A stretch of 64,000 nucleotides of DNA from Lindgomyces ingoldianus (Eukaryota; Ascomycota; Dothideomycetes; Pleosporales; Lindgomycetaceae): NCBI RefSeq assembly GCF_010093535.1, contig NW_022985193.1:125591-189590 (forward strand), given 5' to 3'. Positions 10,715 through 21,248 of this stretch are shown piece by piece. Position 1 is the stretch's first letter, and each line of letters begins with the position of its first letter. The notes beneath the pieces were generated by a model. The model was not told the origin of the DNA. It saw only the letters and a program-made list of their open reading frames with translations, and did not search any database. Made by a program: the position numbers and the translations under genes.

Positions 10715-13700
10715 TTACAAAACCACCATCCCCCCTCCAAACATTACCATCGCAACCCCCCACCCACACCCCCATAACCACGCTTTCCACCAATCCCTCC
10801 CCACACCCACTCCTACCAACCCAAACCTCGCCGCCGCACCCGTAAACAACCCAGGGTCATCACTAACCGTAACCGTCGAAAACGGCGCCGTCGTAGTCCC
10901 CACCACCACCCCCGTCCCCGCATCCGAAATCACCGTCCCATTAACCGTACTCGCAGGACCTCCTGGATACAGCGTAATCCCTAGTTCTGGAATCACCATA
11001 CTACCGCCTTCATTAACAACGGTGTACGGTTTCCCACCGATTGTGACAACGGCTCCGGGTGTCGGGTGCGGAGTTGGAGGTATTAGTGTTACACCGTTAG
11101 CGCCCGTGATTGGGATGCTAGAGAAGGCGAGTGTGGATGTTGCGCCAGAGGTGGGATCGATGACGATGACACCCGTGCCAGACGGGGCTTCGGATATCAC
11201 GATGCCGTTTGGAAGTGTGATAGCCGGGCCGCCGGGGCTGAGAAGAGTGCCAGACACTATGAGACTGGTGCCGGAGCCGCTGGCACCGGGGATGGCGGTT
11301 GCGGTTACACGTTCGCCGTTTGGAAGGGTGATGATAACGCCGGAGGTTGGCTGTGCAGAGTTGGGCTGTGGGATGTTGATGGTGGAGGGTGCGGCGCCGC
11401 CGGGGCCCGATACGATGATGTGGCCTGGATCAGCCATGGAGATTGTGGTGCCGCCGCCCACAGTCATACCTGGGGCGCCGGGGGCGAGGGTCTTTGTGCC
11501 GCCGACAATGATGTGGTTGGGATCGTTGGGGTCGACGACGACAGGGGAGCCACCAACTGTGGCAATGGTTGTTGGCCCCGATGGTGGGGGGGTTTGGCCT
11601 GGTCGTGGAGGATTTTGTCCGGGGTTAGGGTTGTTTTGCCCTGGATTATTCGGATTGGTTGGGTTTTTAGAATTATTTGGGTTATTTGGGTTATTAGGAG
11701 GATTAGTAGGGTTTGTAGGCCGTCCAGGATCATTCGGATCGCCTAGACCTTTCGTATGACCTGGATCAGGAGGATCCATGGGCTTCGTCGGTTGCGGTGG
11801 CGTCTTCGTAGGCACCACAACACTTTCTGGTGGACCTTGTCCTGGAGTAGCAGAAGGCGGCCTTGGACCCTTACTCGTAGGCGACGCAAAGATATTCCCC
11901 ACCGAACTTAACGCTCTCGGTGGATCATATAATCCGTATAGGGAGAGATCGCAAGTCGCCCATCGAGGATCTAGACGTCGGATAGCCTCCGGTACTGCAA
12001 GCCAGGGGTTATAAGATCCGTTGATGATCTGACACTTGTCGATGACGCAGTTGGGAGTAGCATCCCAGGCGGACCAAGGGTAGGGAGATGATAGGTCGGC
12101 AAAGTTGAAAGAATAGGCGTATGGATCGAATTCGATCCTCCCCGAAGTTGTGGGATATGCTCGCTGGGAGAAGACTTCTGACGGCGCCATGGTTAGGATT
12201 TCTCCGGCGTGGTCTTTACCGACTTCGATGGCCGTGCCAGACCAGGTGCATTGTGCATTTATTCGTTTGAGTGAGATGTAAACGTTGCCGGAATACCACG
12301 TAGTGTTGCCTGGTAGAACAGTATATGGGCCCGTTGTTACTGGCGTCCAGGCTGGCAAGATATTAGCGAGAGACGAGAAGAACGGGTATACTATTGCTCA
12401 CTGAAGTTCGTCGGAGGTCGACTGGTGATGCCGATTCCAACCGGTGCTGTAGCACACATATCTCGAGTAGCATTTGTTGTCGCAGGAAAATAGAAGATCT
12501 GCACTTCGTCGCCGCTGATTTGGCATCTCTGGTTCGCGGTACAAGTAGGCTTCTCAGTCCGGCAATGTGGCGTGTAAGGAGTATTCGTGGGGCTTATCTT
12601 ATGCCTATACCCGCGGTTAGCTTTAACCCTCTAACTCAAACCTCTCCAGATATGCACCTACTTAATTGTAACTGGAGGGCCACCAGCCGTCATATGGTAC
12701 CCATCCATGACAATAAGGCCTCCAGGCGGTGCTTCCGTGGTAATGATGTAAACCCCTTTTTGAAAATACTGTGTGATATATTCCGTTCCTAATGAGATTT
12801 TAGAAGGAGAAGGTTTTGGGAATGTAGTCGTTATTCCTGCAACAACCCACCAACTAGCTCCTGGACCAAGAGATACCACCGTGCTAGCTGTTTCAAACGA
12901 GATTGTTTTGTAGACGCTGGACGCAGAGCTGTAGCGTGACCACAGCCCGATACAATCGTCCCAGTTCACTGTACAATTTGGGTTCTTGTATGAGGCCCAT
13001 GATATGCCTTGTGCAAGTAGTACGGTAGTCGAAGGGGGGAGAATGGTGGTCGAGATCGCGGTAGGCATAGAGGTGATAACTCGAGGGTGGCCATCACATA
13101 GCGTGTAGAAAGAGGTTGTATAGTATGTACTTTACTTTCTCTTAGCTTACATCCGATAGGACAGGGTAAGGTTTACATACTGTACTTTAGTAACAGTAAC
13201 GCTTCTGATTGTCGAAGTGAGATTGTATAAAGAGGCGGTGACACTTAGGTAGTCTGAATTGATTGAAGTGAAGCTGAACCATGCATTCTGACATTGAAGT
13301 GCGTAATTGCTACCTATGAAGATATCAGATCTCAGCAAGAAAAAGCTGTTGCACTTTAATGTTTACCAGTTCCGGTAGGAGCGACGGGGGCGGATAAATT
13401 TCCCGCCCATGGGTTCACATAAGTCACCTTCGTAGTCAGGGTCGGAGATGCCGAGACCGTGGAGTTTCCAACACGGTTTGATGACAACGCTGTCGCGCTT
13501 GATCGTGCCGAGGCAAAAGCGCTAGTACTAGTTGACTTTGGCGAAGAGGACAGCACGGTCGTACTCGCTCGTACTGAAACGAAAGAACTCGCGGTTGCTG
13601 ACTTGAACGAGGAGGGTGACCTCATACTGGTAGTAGTAACCGTAACTCCGATGCCTTCCAAAATAAATATTCCAGCATCCTGCGACGAGGAAGATTTGAC

Positions 13701-13890
13701 TGTTGAGGAAGACGATGAATTTGAACGAAGGCTCGAGCTACTAGAGCTACTCGATGAGCTCGATAGCCCTAAAGGAAGCGATTAGCATCCCATCGTGTTT
13801 CGCGACAAATTTCGGCATACCAGTCGCAGCAAACGCGAGTGACAGCCACCCCAACAAAAGAATGACTCTCATGATGCCTGAGCCTGTCAT
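10715..13890 (-). CDS. Secreted, Ser/Thr/Pro-rich protein with probable GPI anchor
   Basis: Six exons: 13890-13821, 13768-13367, 13313-13181, 13129-12662, 12604-12402 and 12351-10715. They sum to 2913 nt, or 970 aa. Every junction has a GT donor, and introns 1 and 4 to 5 carry GCTAAT/GCTAAC branch sites. The N-terminus MRVILLLGWLSLAFA (from 13872) is a signal peptide, so the start is 13890 or 13872. A Ser-rich stretch follows, then Cys- and Tyr-containing segments (YYTTSFYTLCDGHPR, CQISGDEVQIFYFP), then a Pro/Asn-rich linker coded at about 11590-11830. Last come Gly/Thr/Val-rich repeats (for example IIVGG, ITLPNG). The end is hydrophobic (GVAMVMFGGGMVVL), which suggests a GPI signal. I know no precise family. 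Cell-wall or surface location is inferred. Confidence 0.75.
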
Positions 13891-14790
13891 TGTTTCCAGG
13901 CAGGTCGGAGGTGAGAGATATACTCCACTAAGAGACGTGAAGAACTTCAAATCCGTGCAATCATGGCAAGGCAGATTCCGTCTCTTTCAATATGAGCGAT
14001 CCTTGCCTTTGCCTTTGAGCAGTGGTTTGTCCCTCCAGGGACAACGCTACGGCCTAGTCACATATTTGATATTAAATCTAATCGCTGAAGCGCCTAGGTT
14101 GCATTAAGGTTAACGACCGAAGGATCCACACCCCAGAGATGTGAATGCTCCAAGCCCGTTCAGGGAAAGCCGACGTCGGGAGCCTCACCTTGAGGGGTTT
14201 GTGATCGTGGCTGAAGGTGGACGGGGATATTGCGGGCATGGATCATCTTTGTTGGAAAAGGTCCGCGAGAAACAGGAACAGGGCCATTTAGCCAATAGAA
14301 GTGCTTGGCCACGCGAACGACCCATGATGAGGTCCTTGTGATTGAGCTTCCAGCCCACTGCTTAATATTGCCCTTGCGTGTCAAACTTCTGATCTGACAG
14401 CCCGGCGGGATCCTTTCCCGGGTTTGGGGGCCATACTGAGAGTTCTTCATCCTACCAGCAAGCGGGGATCGTGTGCTTTACACTTTGGGGCTATCTTTTG
14501 AACAGAAAAACGGTTCACGGCAGATGGAAGTAGGATTCCAATTGTCGCACAGAGGAGTCACCTGGGTTCCACTGCGATACCGAAGGATCGATGTGCCAAA
14601 GGGATCCACCCGCGAATACTTGGCAAGGGCACTGGTAAATCTCCCAGAACGGTCTGAGTTCCGACAGTCGTTTTTGATGTGGTGCAAAGGCATAAAAATA
14701 TATCGTGGTCCAGAATGCGTCAATGTGGCGTAGGGTTTGGGAGTAGACGTCGAGATTCAGGCGAAATGAAAAGCAAAAAGTACGTGGTTA
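13891..14790. other. 0.9 kb with no supported gene
   Basis: This is the upstream region of the secreted-protein gene and the 3' flank of the tRNA. Several short frames overlap on both strands and none shows a recognisable motif. Confidence 0.6.
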
Positions 14791-14887
14791 CGACGCAGAC
14801 AAGATTCGAACTTGCGAGGCCGAAGCCATTAGATGACATGAATCATGAAATTCAAGTCTAACCCATTAACCACTCTGGCACTGCGTC
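14791..14887 (-). tRNA. tRNA-Ser(UGA) with a 16-nt intron
   Basis: On the reverse strand the 7-bp acceptor stem GACGCAG pairs with CTGCGTC, leaving G as discriminator. The D-arm region follows, then an anticodon stem TTAGA/TCTAA. The loop reads CTTGAA, then 16 extra bases, then A. Removing those bases (TTTCATGATTCATGTC) gives loop CTTGAAA with anticodon TGA, which decodes UCA. The intron sits one base 3' of the anticodon, the canonical site. The variable arm is long (TGGCTTCGGCC type), as in class II Ser tRNA. The T loop TTCGAAT is standard. The mature RNA is 81 nt before CCA addition. Confidence 0.92.
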
Positions 14888-15115
14888 ATGTTTTGAGCAC
14901 CTTGCAATCGATGGTTGATCTCGCAGAAACAATGGTAGTTTCCAAAATTTATCGATATATATCTAGAAGCGAAAGGGGCATCATTCCGAGCTAACAATAA
15001 CTGCCTGTGTTGCGGGTTATTCAGCGACAGTCTCGTGTCAGAGGCAAGAGCGGGGCTGGCCTAATTATTAAGGGCTGGCCTGGAGGGATCATAGTGGCAC
15101 CATTTGATTGGCTAT

Positions 15116-16051
15116 TTAGAGCGCTGACTTCGGACCTATAGCCCAAGTATCTTTATCCTCATCATAAGTGACCTTTCCTTCCTTCAGAAGCTTCTCCAAG
15201 ATCTGCAAGATGCCTTTTTCTGCTGGCGCGTACAGATTCTTTGGGTAGTCCTTGTATATGATCTTCACTATATCCATCGCTGTCCAACCCCCATCTCTCT
15301 CCTGAGAGAGTACGTCGAGTACCTGCTTTTCTCTCTCCTTCCGATGCTTGATATATTCCAAGACCTTCGCTTGACCGTCTTCTATAACCGGACCATGGCC
15401 TGGATACGCGCGACCCTTGAATTGTTTTGACATTCCATCAAGGCTCTTCATGTAGGTACTGTAATCCTCAAAAACTGCCGTACCCTGGCCAAGAATATTG
15501 TCGCCCGTGAACATAGCATCTTCCTCTTCTAGAATTAGAGCCATATGATCGGTAGTATGTCCGGGGCAGTGAAATGCCTTCAAGGTGGCTCCATCGGTCT
15601 CAAATTTTTGACCATGACTGATGTTTAACCACCCTTCGTTCGGGTCATGCTTGTAGACCTTGGTACCAGAAGCCAGATGTAGTAGGTCTGGGACTCCTCC
15701 AATATGATCAGGATGCCAATGCGTCAGAATCGCCTTGTCAACGGCAATCTTATGGTCGCGCAGCACTGATTTCAATGACTCGATCCACTCAGGTTTGCCC
15801 TCTCCGGTATCTATCAAGAGGCGGCTTGGTCCCTGACCGACTATGTACGTGTTGGTACCTACGAACGTCAGTGAAGATCGAGCCCCATAAGGGCAGCTGC
15901 TGACCTTGAAGCGTAAACTAGAGGGCTATTAGAACTCACAGTTCGCAAACAGTATGACTTCACTGACCTTGCCCGGGTTGCCTCCAAGAACGCGAATAAC
16001 GCGACTACTCAACTTCTCCACCACCGGTAGAGGCACCAGAGGCTCTACCAT
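15116..16051 (-). CDS. LACTB2-like metallo-beta-lactamase-fold hydrolase
   Basis: Three exons, 16051-15968, 15917-15905 and 15858-15116, give 279 aa. The middle exon is only 13 nt and is needed to complete the family's conserved FTLQGTNTYIVG segment. The metal-binding motif is H79-W-H-P-D-H84. Further ligands fit FHCPGHT, the Asp of FTGDN and PGHG. A C-terminal winged-helix-like region (DIVKIIYKDYP to VTYDED) matches LACTB2, a mitochondrial ssRNA endoribonuclease in animals. The same fold also includes metallo-lactamase-type thioesterases of fungal polyketide clusters. No polyketide synthase is in this window, so the housekeeping LACTB2-like reading is preferred. It is transcribed divergently from the Efm5-like gene. 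Confidence 0.85.
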
Positions 16052-16214
16052 TGTCAAATATGTTCTGTGAAATATGAAGTGAGCACGTAATCGCCATGTC
16101 GGGTTCATGTTCACTCAGTAGACTTGTCCCGAGGTTCGGAGTTTAGGGTCTCGCTTACCCGAGTAAATCACAGATGGTGTCAACCTCATCAACACCGCAA
16201 CTGGAAAAGTCGGC
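16052..16214. promoter_or_regulatory. Shared 163-bp divergent promoter
   Basis: Only 163 bp separate the ATG of the LACTB2-like gene (reverse) from the ATG of the Efm5-like gene (forward). The two must share promoter sequence, or their 5' UTRs must overlap. No clear TATA box is seen. Confidence 0.5.
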
Positions 16215-17068
16215 ATGGCGTCGACTGAGACTGACGACAATGATATGCCGTAAGTTGCGTTTTGTACCGAAAGTTTGAAGATTCGCTGAGTCCGGGAGAC
16301 AACTGTCGGCAGGAGCGCTGGATGCGTTGAAAGAATTTTACAGCGAACGAGACTCAAGGCAGAAACGATTCGAAGACCTGAAAACTCAAGCCGAAGATGA
16401 CTTTGGCGGAAATGCAAAGCTATCCATGGAAGCCTTCACGGAAGACTGGAACGCGAGTCAATTCTGGGTACGATCGGTCAAGGGAGAGATGGAACACTAT
16501 GGCACTCACACATGCGTAGTACAACGATGAGACTGCTACGATTCTCGCTCAACAACTTCTAGATGGTGCTACAAATGAGACCCACATCGCGGTTGTATCA
16601 GCCCCGAGTGTCTTCATTCAGTTGAAAAATCTTCTGGCCTCGGAAGACTATAATATTCAACCGAAACTTATACTCCTCGAATACGACGAACGGTTCTCTG
16701 TCTTCAAAGAATTCGTACAGTATGACTTCGAGCATCCAATCAAACTCCCGGCGGAATTTAAGAGCTCTTTTGACCGGATAATCTGTGATCCTCCCTTCCT
16801 CAGTCAAGACTGTCAAACAAAGGCGGCCCTTACAGCCCGCTGGCTTGCAAAAACCTGGGTTCCAATGGAGTCTCCAAATAAGACAGAATCATTCCATTTG
16901 ATAGTTTGCACAGGTGAGCGGATGGAGGATCTCATCGAGAAGCTATATGCCAAGGCTGGGGCAAGAACGACTACTTTTGAGGTCAAGCATGCAAAGGGTT
17001 TGAGTAACGAGTTCCGGTGTTATGCTAACTTCGAGAGTGGGGCCTGGAAGTGGATAATGAATTCGTGA
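16215..17068 (+). CDS. EFM5: Efm5-like protein-lysine N-methyltransferase
   Basis: Three exons, 16215-16249, 16299-16467 and 16520-17068, give 250 aa, close to the 248 aa of yeast Efm5. After a variable N-terminus the sequence reads LDALKEFYSERDSRQ. The acceptor at 16298 and the TGG/TAC junction at 16467/16520 restore the family's FWYNDET segment. The D158-P-P-F161 motif is the catalytic (N/D)PPF motif that places the family among methyltransferases once annotated as N6-adenine enzymes. Yeast Efm5 trimethylates Lys79 of elongation factor eEF1A. The substrate here is inferred from orthology. Confidence 0.88.
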
Positions 17069-18807
17069 GTTCGGATGGTTCGATCATGAGAGGGAATGTA
17101 AGAATATCTGTGGATTGCCATGATACCCTTTACAACTCCCTCAGATGTCTAAGGGAACAATCGCCAGTTCCAATGCAACCTTTCCTTCTGTTTGAGTATC
17201 TAGATATCTAGGTTTGTCATATTTCCTGCATCCTCAGATTAACCTCCACTTTGCAAGCAGTGCACCCAAACTCGGGAGACAAGAAATACTACAAACCGAA
17301 CTCAATCCCTCCCTACGCGCTGAGAAGCCCACCGCGCCGACAAATATAAGGGGCACTTTGACTTCAAGTAACTCAGACTCTGTGCACAAACCAGTATCTG
17401 CAGTGGATCTACACAAGTTGAAAACTATAGCCATTCCTGAACATCTAGTACCCCTTACCTAAAAATTGCATTCACATTGTTGCCTTAAGTCTAATTCATA
17501 GAGCTCCCTTTTATATTAGACCACACTTCCTTCCCCACAGCATCGCTATTAAGCTCTTACCCCTCTTAATACTAATAACAGGATCTTATCTAAGTGTAAG
17601 CCGGAGGGCTCTACGATGGCCTGAATCACCCTTGGGCTTGGCGTCCATCAATACTATGTAATCATATAGCTCTTCGGACCCTCAGTCTACAATATATGAC
17701 TCCTCTCATAAATCGTGACCCTGCAAGGCTACACTAAGTCCTAGGACCTCGCTACGATGCTGAGTCATCTCTAACCTTGTGTTTGCTATCGCACGCAGCG
17801 TCAAGCAGGCCCGGATCGGTACCTCTAACCGGAACTATTACCAATCACGGCTAGTGAGAAACAGCCACATAATCATTACAGTGGCTGCTATGCCTGTGGC
17901 TGTGCGAAGTCTTGACAATCAGGCCGACCTTAGCCACGCCGATCCAACTCAACCTTGGCCATGCCGCCTCCAGTTAACCAACTCTGGCGAAATTCGCCAC
18001 CTCACAAGGATGTGGCCGGAGCGGGTCGGCCAGCCTCCCTGCGAACGTGATTGAGGTGTTCGTCCGCCTCCCTGAAGACCTAACGATGGCAAATCTTTAA
18101 GCTCAAAGGAAGTTCTATTACGAGCTATCTTGTTAGCTAGTGGAGAGTCAGCTGTTAGAGCGAGATGCGCTAAGCCTTAAGGTTGTTAAGGAGATTAGGC
18201 GCATCGCACAGGCCCCGAGGCCTGGTAAAGAGGCGGTCATGTGGCAGGTTAATCTGTTGTAGCAACAGATGAAATACTTGCTAGATTAGCTGTATTCAAG
18301 GCTCTGGGTAGGCAGGAAGGTCTGGGGTAAGTAGAATAGAAAACGCTACTCTAATTTTTTACTACTATATGCTCTGCTCTAATTATTACTACGTACGCTG
18401 CCGCAACTGCTGCTGTATACTCTGCTCTAATTGCTGCTGTATGCGCTTCTTCAATTACTGCCAGCTGCTTTTTCTTTGTTAAGGTTGAGTAAGGCATTCA
18501 CTCGCGATGCTCACCGTTGCATATTAAAAATGGGCTTATAACTCCACCAAAACACGGCCAATTCTAAGCCATCTTAGTCCCGTTTGGAAGCGCTAGAGCA
18601 GCTCTATAGATGGCGAACGGCCCAGTGTTGAATTATTTTAAAAATCGGGCCCATCGAGCCTGCAAAAAATAAATTAGGCTGGTTAGCATAGATATTCCAC
18701 CGGGCCAACAAGTGGTTAATGGGTCTTGAACACCATCCCAGGCATGCTGTATAATCGAAGCGTTAATCATTAATTATCATGTATACATCAACAATGCCCT
18801 TTCATCA
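17069..18807. repeat. Gene-free interval with partly RIP-decayed repeat relic
   Basis: From about 17.5 kb the DNA lacks coding frames. Around 18050-18480 a segment looks like former coding sequence, with long runs between stops and TAG or TAA where codons look mutated, followed by CTGCTGTATAC/GCTGCTGTATGC-like short repeats at 18405-18440. The DNA at 18480-18780 is AT-rich. I cannot name the element. Open frames at 17214 and 17779 lack supporting features. Confidence 0.45.
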
Positions 18808-20490
18808 TTAGGCACCCTGCCCATGTTTCTCCTTAAACCCAACGTTCCAACAATATCGTTGGCCAGGTGAACAATACCTCCTGCGTACCTGGACGCCGAC
18901 GTAGAGAAGCCCCGTTGCTATCGCTAGGAAACCTAGAACTAGGAAAGATCGAAAAGGGCTCCATATTTGATCGGACGGCGTGATGTTGACAGGCTTCAAC
19001 GAGAGGTACGTTGCAAGAATGGTTCCTGGTAAGTACCCCATTGTTACCAATGTTATTATCTTGATCGATACCAAGTCCTTCTCCGTCCGACGTGCCAATT
19101 CATGCATCTGGTCAGTGCTGTTGTGAGGGTGAGCGGACCTATATTCTAACATTGAAGAAAGGAGGGAGGCCGTGCTTTGTATGCGGCTGAGCAGGCTCTC
19201 CGCGTCGCGTTGCCGTAGCGCGAGTTCTGCGTGAGCGTTGGTAGCGCATTCTGAGAATCGAAGGACCTCGTAGTAGGCCATGTCCTTCATCCGCGACGGG
19301 AATTCTTCATACTCCATGATTTTTTGGAAGTGCATGACAAGCGCATCATGGACAATACCGGTCTGTTCAAGCATACGAAGGGCTTCTCTCATCTTCATCT
19401 CGAATTCGTACAGAGGTACCACGTACTGATTATTGTCTAGTATTGGCATGCCATATCGCGCTCCGCAAGATCCGTAACGAGTCCGATTGCCGTATGGATT
19501 ACGCTCAGAAATGTCGAGTCTTAACTCTGGACCCATTTCGGAATCGTCAATAATTATGTGGTTTCGGATTTGTTCTAGATCCCGTTCAAGCTGTCCTATA
19601 TAGTCTCTCCAAGACTCGATGGACCATTCGAAAAACAGTTGATGAATGATCAGCGACGAACGAAAGGAGGTGGTGGGGTCGGCGAAGTCATCCGCTAGCG
19701 GAGAGTCAGCTTGAACAGCCATCCGCCGTAACCTATCAAGGAGATTATCGTCGCCTTGAGATATGATCCACAGAGTCTGTCCAGTCTGTACGTCGAATTG
19801 GTGGTAGATTGCCGCTTGCCGAATTGACCACTTGTCGACCGACTCGTTGGTTACTGAAGGAGAGTGCAATAGGAAGGCATGACTAATAAATGAACCAGAC
19901 CTTCCAAGTCTTGGGATAGCCTCTCGGTGGTCATGTAGATCGAGTACTGTGTCGTGTTGTCGGAATCCAGCGAATTCGGTAAGGCCAGGAGAAGGAGCTC
20001 CGAAAGGAAAGATGAAGTCTAGAAAGGAAGGCCCTACTTGGTGATGGGTAAGCACATATTGTAGCTGCTCCTTTGAATACCCAAGTCGACTTTTATCATG
20101 CCTTCCAAAGAGAAACCTGCCTCAAAGACTTGTTAGCGGGAGTCATGGCCCACCACTGAATGAAGAGACACTTACACAAATCGACATTTGGGGTCTGGGC
20201 GATCAAGTGTCAAGTATGCTTTGACATCCTTGATTCTCGCTACTTCGAAGTCTCCAAACCAGTCAGCGTGGGCATGAGGCCCTTAGCGTGAAGAATGTCT
20301 TACACATATCACCTGGAAGCATCTCAATGAACTCAATTGGGGTATCCTGGGCATTGAAGGGACGGAGCGTCTGGTCATTGAGCATTTTCGCATATCGAGG
20401 GATATTGATAATAGGGTCGCTGATGTTTGTTGGATACTTCTTGAAGTCATCTAATGCGTTGATGAGTCTGTCCTGCTGGTCCCAATTCAT
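18808..20490 (-). CDS. CorA-like two-membrane-segment protein, copy 1
   Basis: Three exons, 20490-20304, 20251-20176 and 20116-18808, sum to 1572 nt (523 aa). After a variable N-terminal region come the blocks RLGRSGSF near 140 and FDVQTGQTLWIISQG near 180, then a long helical region. At the C-terminus two hydrophobic segments (about 430-450, starting IITLVTMGYLPGTIL, and about 470-495) are separated by a short loop, followed by a basic tail. This is the layout of fungal CorA-like proteins related to Mg2+ channels. The canonical GMN signature is not present between the helices, so ion transport is not assured. It is homologous to the gene at 23744-25649 and divergent from the kinase-like gene. 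Confidence 0.75.
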
Positions 20491-21248
20491 GTTGAAAGAG
20501 TTTGAAGGTCGCTTGGTACAGATTTAGCAGGTGAACGACGAGATGGGAAGACCCTCAAGAGCCCAACCCCAAATTCAATGAGTTGAGGGTTGAAGCCCGC
20601 TAGAGAAGCTCCAGCAACGAGAGGACGAGGTGTCAAACTCTTCGGTGAGGCAGTGCCATATTCAACTACGTGCCGACACACGAAACATGCGAGTCCCCAG
20701 GCGAGAAGAAAAACGCCTTGAGAGAAGCTTTAGAAGGCCTCAGGGTGCCAGCATTGTCTGCTTTGAGACGCTGGAAGCTCCTCGGGAGGTGCAATAGTAG
20801 CCAGTTAGTGGAGTTGGGTGGGGTGGGTGGATAGACAGCTCATCGGTGTAGAAATCTGCCTACATGCCAAGGCCGGCCAGCTGGCTGGTCGCTGGCGTGC
20901 ACATCCCTGAACCGTTTTTCTCTCGCGGGCTGTATTCGCCAAACCAAGGCAGGCACTGCCCCAAACCTCTGTGCAAGCAAATCTTCGCCGCTTTTGCGGC
21001 GTATTTGCCTACCCAACTGCCGTCATGGATGTACCGTGGCATCGTTCATGTGACACTTCGCTTCTACGGAATCTGCCTGCTCACGCCTCACATGGCAAAC
21101 CTATGCTGAACCACTCCGAGTCAATCCTTCGGACTGTAGTGCTTCACTTCATTATACCTTCAGCCTTGTCTTCTGCTCTCCTTCACACACTCTGCTTCTA
21201 CACAAGTCATTTTCATATGCAACCCGAGACATGCGATAGATCTACAAA
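20491..21248. other. Divergent intergenic region of CorA-like copy 1 and the kinase-like gene
   Basis: This 0.76 kb lies between the two ATGs and is the likely shared promoter region. No reading frame or RNA gene is convincing. Confidence 0.6.

Noticed and set aside
10683..11759. 358-codon forward frame opposite the secreted-protein gene
   Set aside because: It is the antisense shadow of the repetitive last exon of that gene. The reverse-strand model has signal peptide and splice signals.
15116..16051. Metallo-beta-lactamase as part of a polyketide cluster
   Set aside because: Fungal polyketide clusters often carry such thioesterases, but no synthase, reductase or regulator is within 50 kb on the right or 15 kb on the left.
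17214..17462. Short forward frame after the Efm5-like gene
   Set aside because: It begins with TTG rather than ATG and has no motif.
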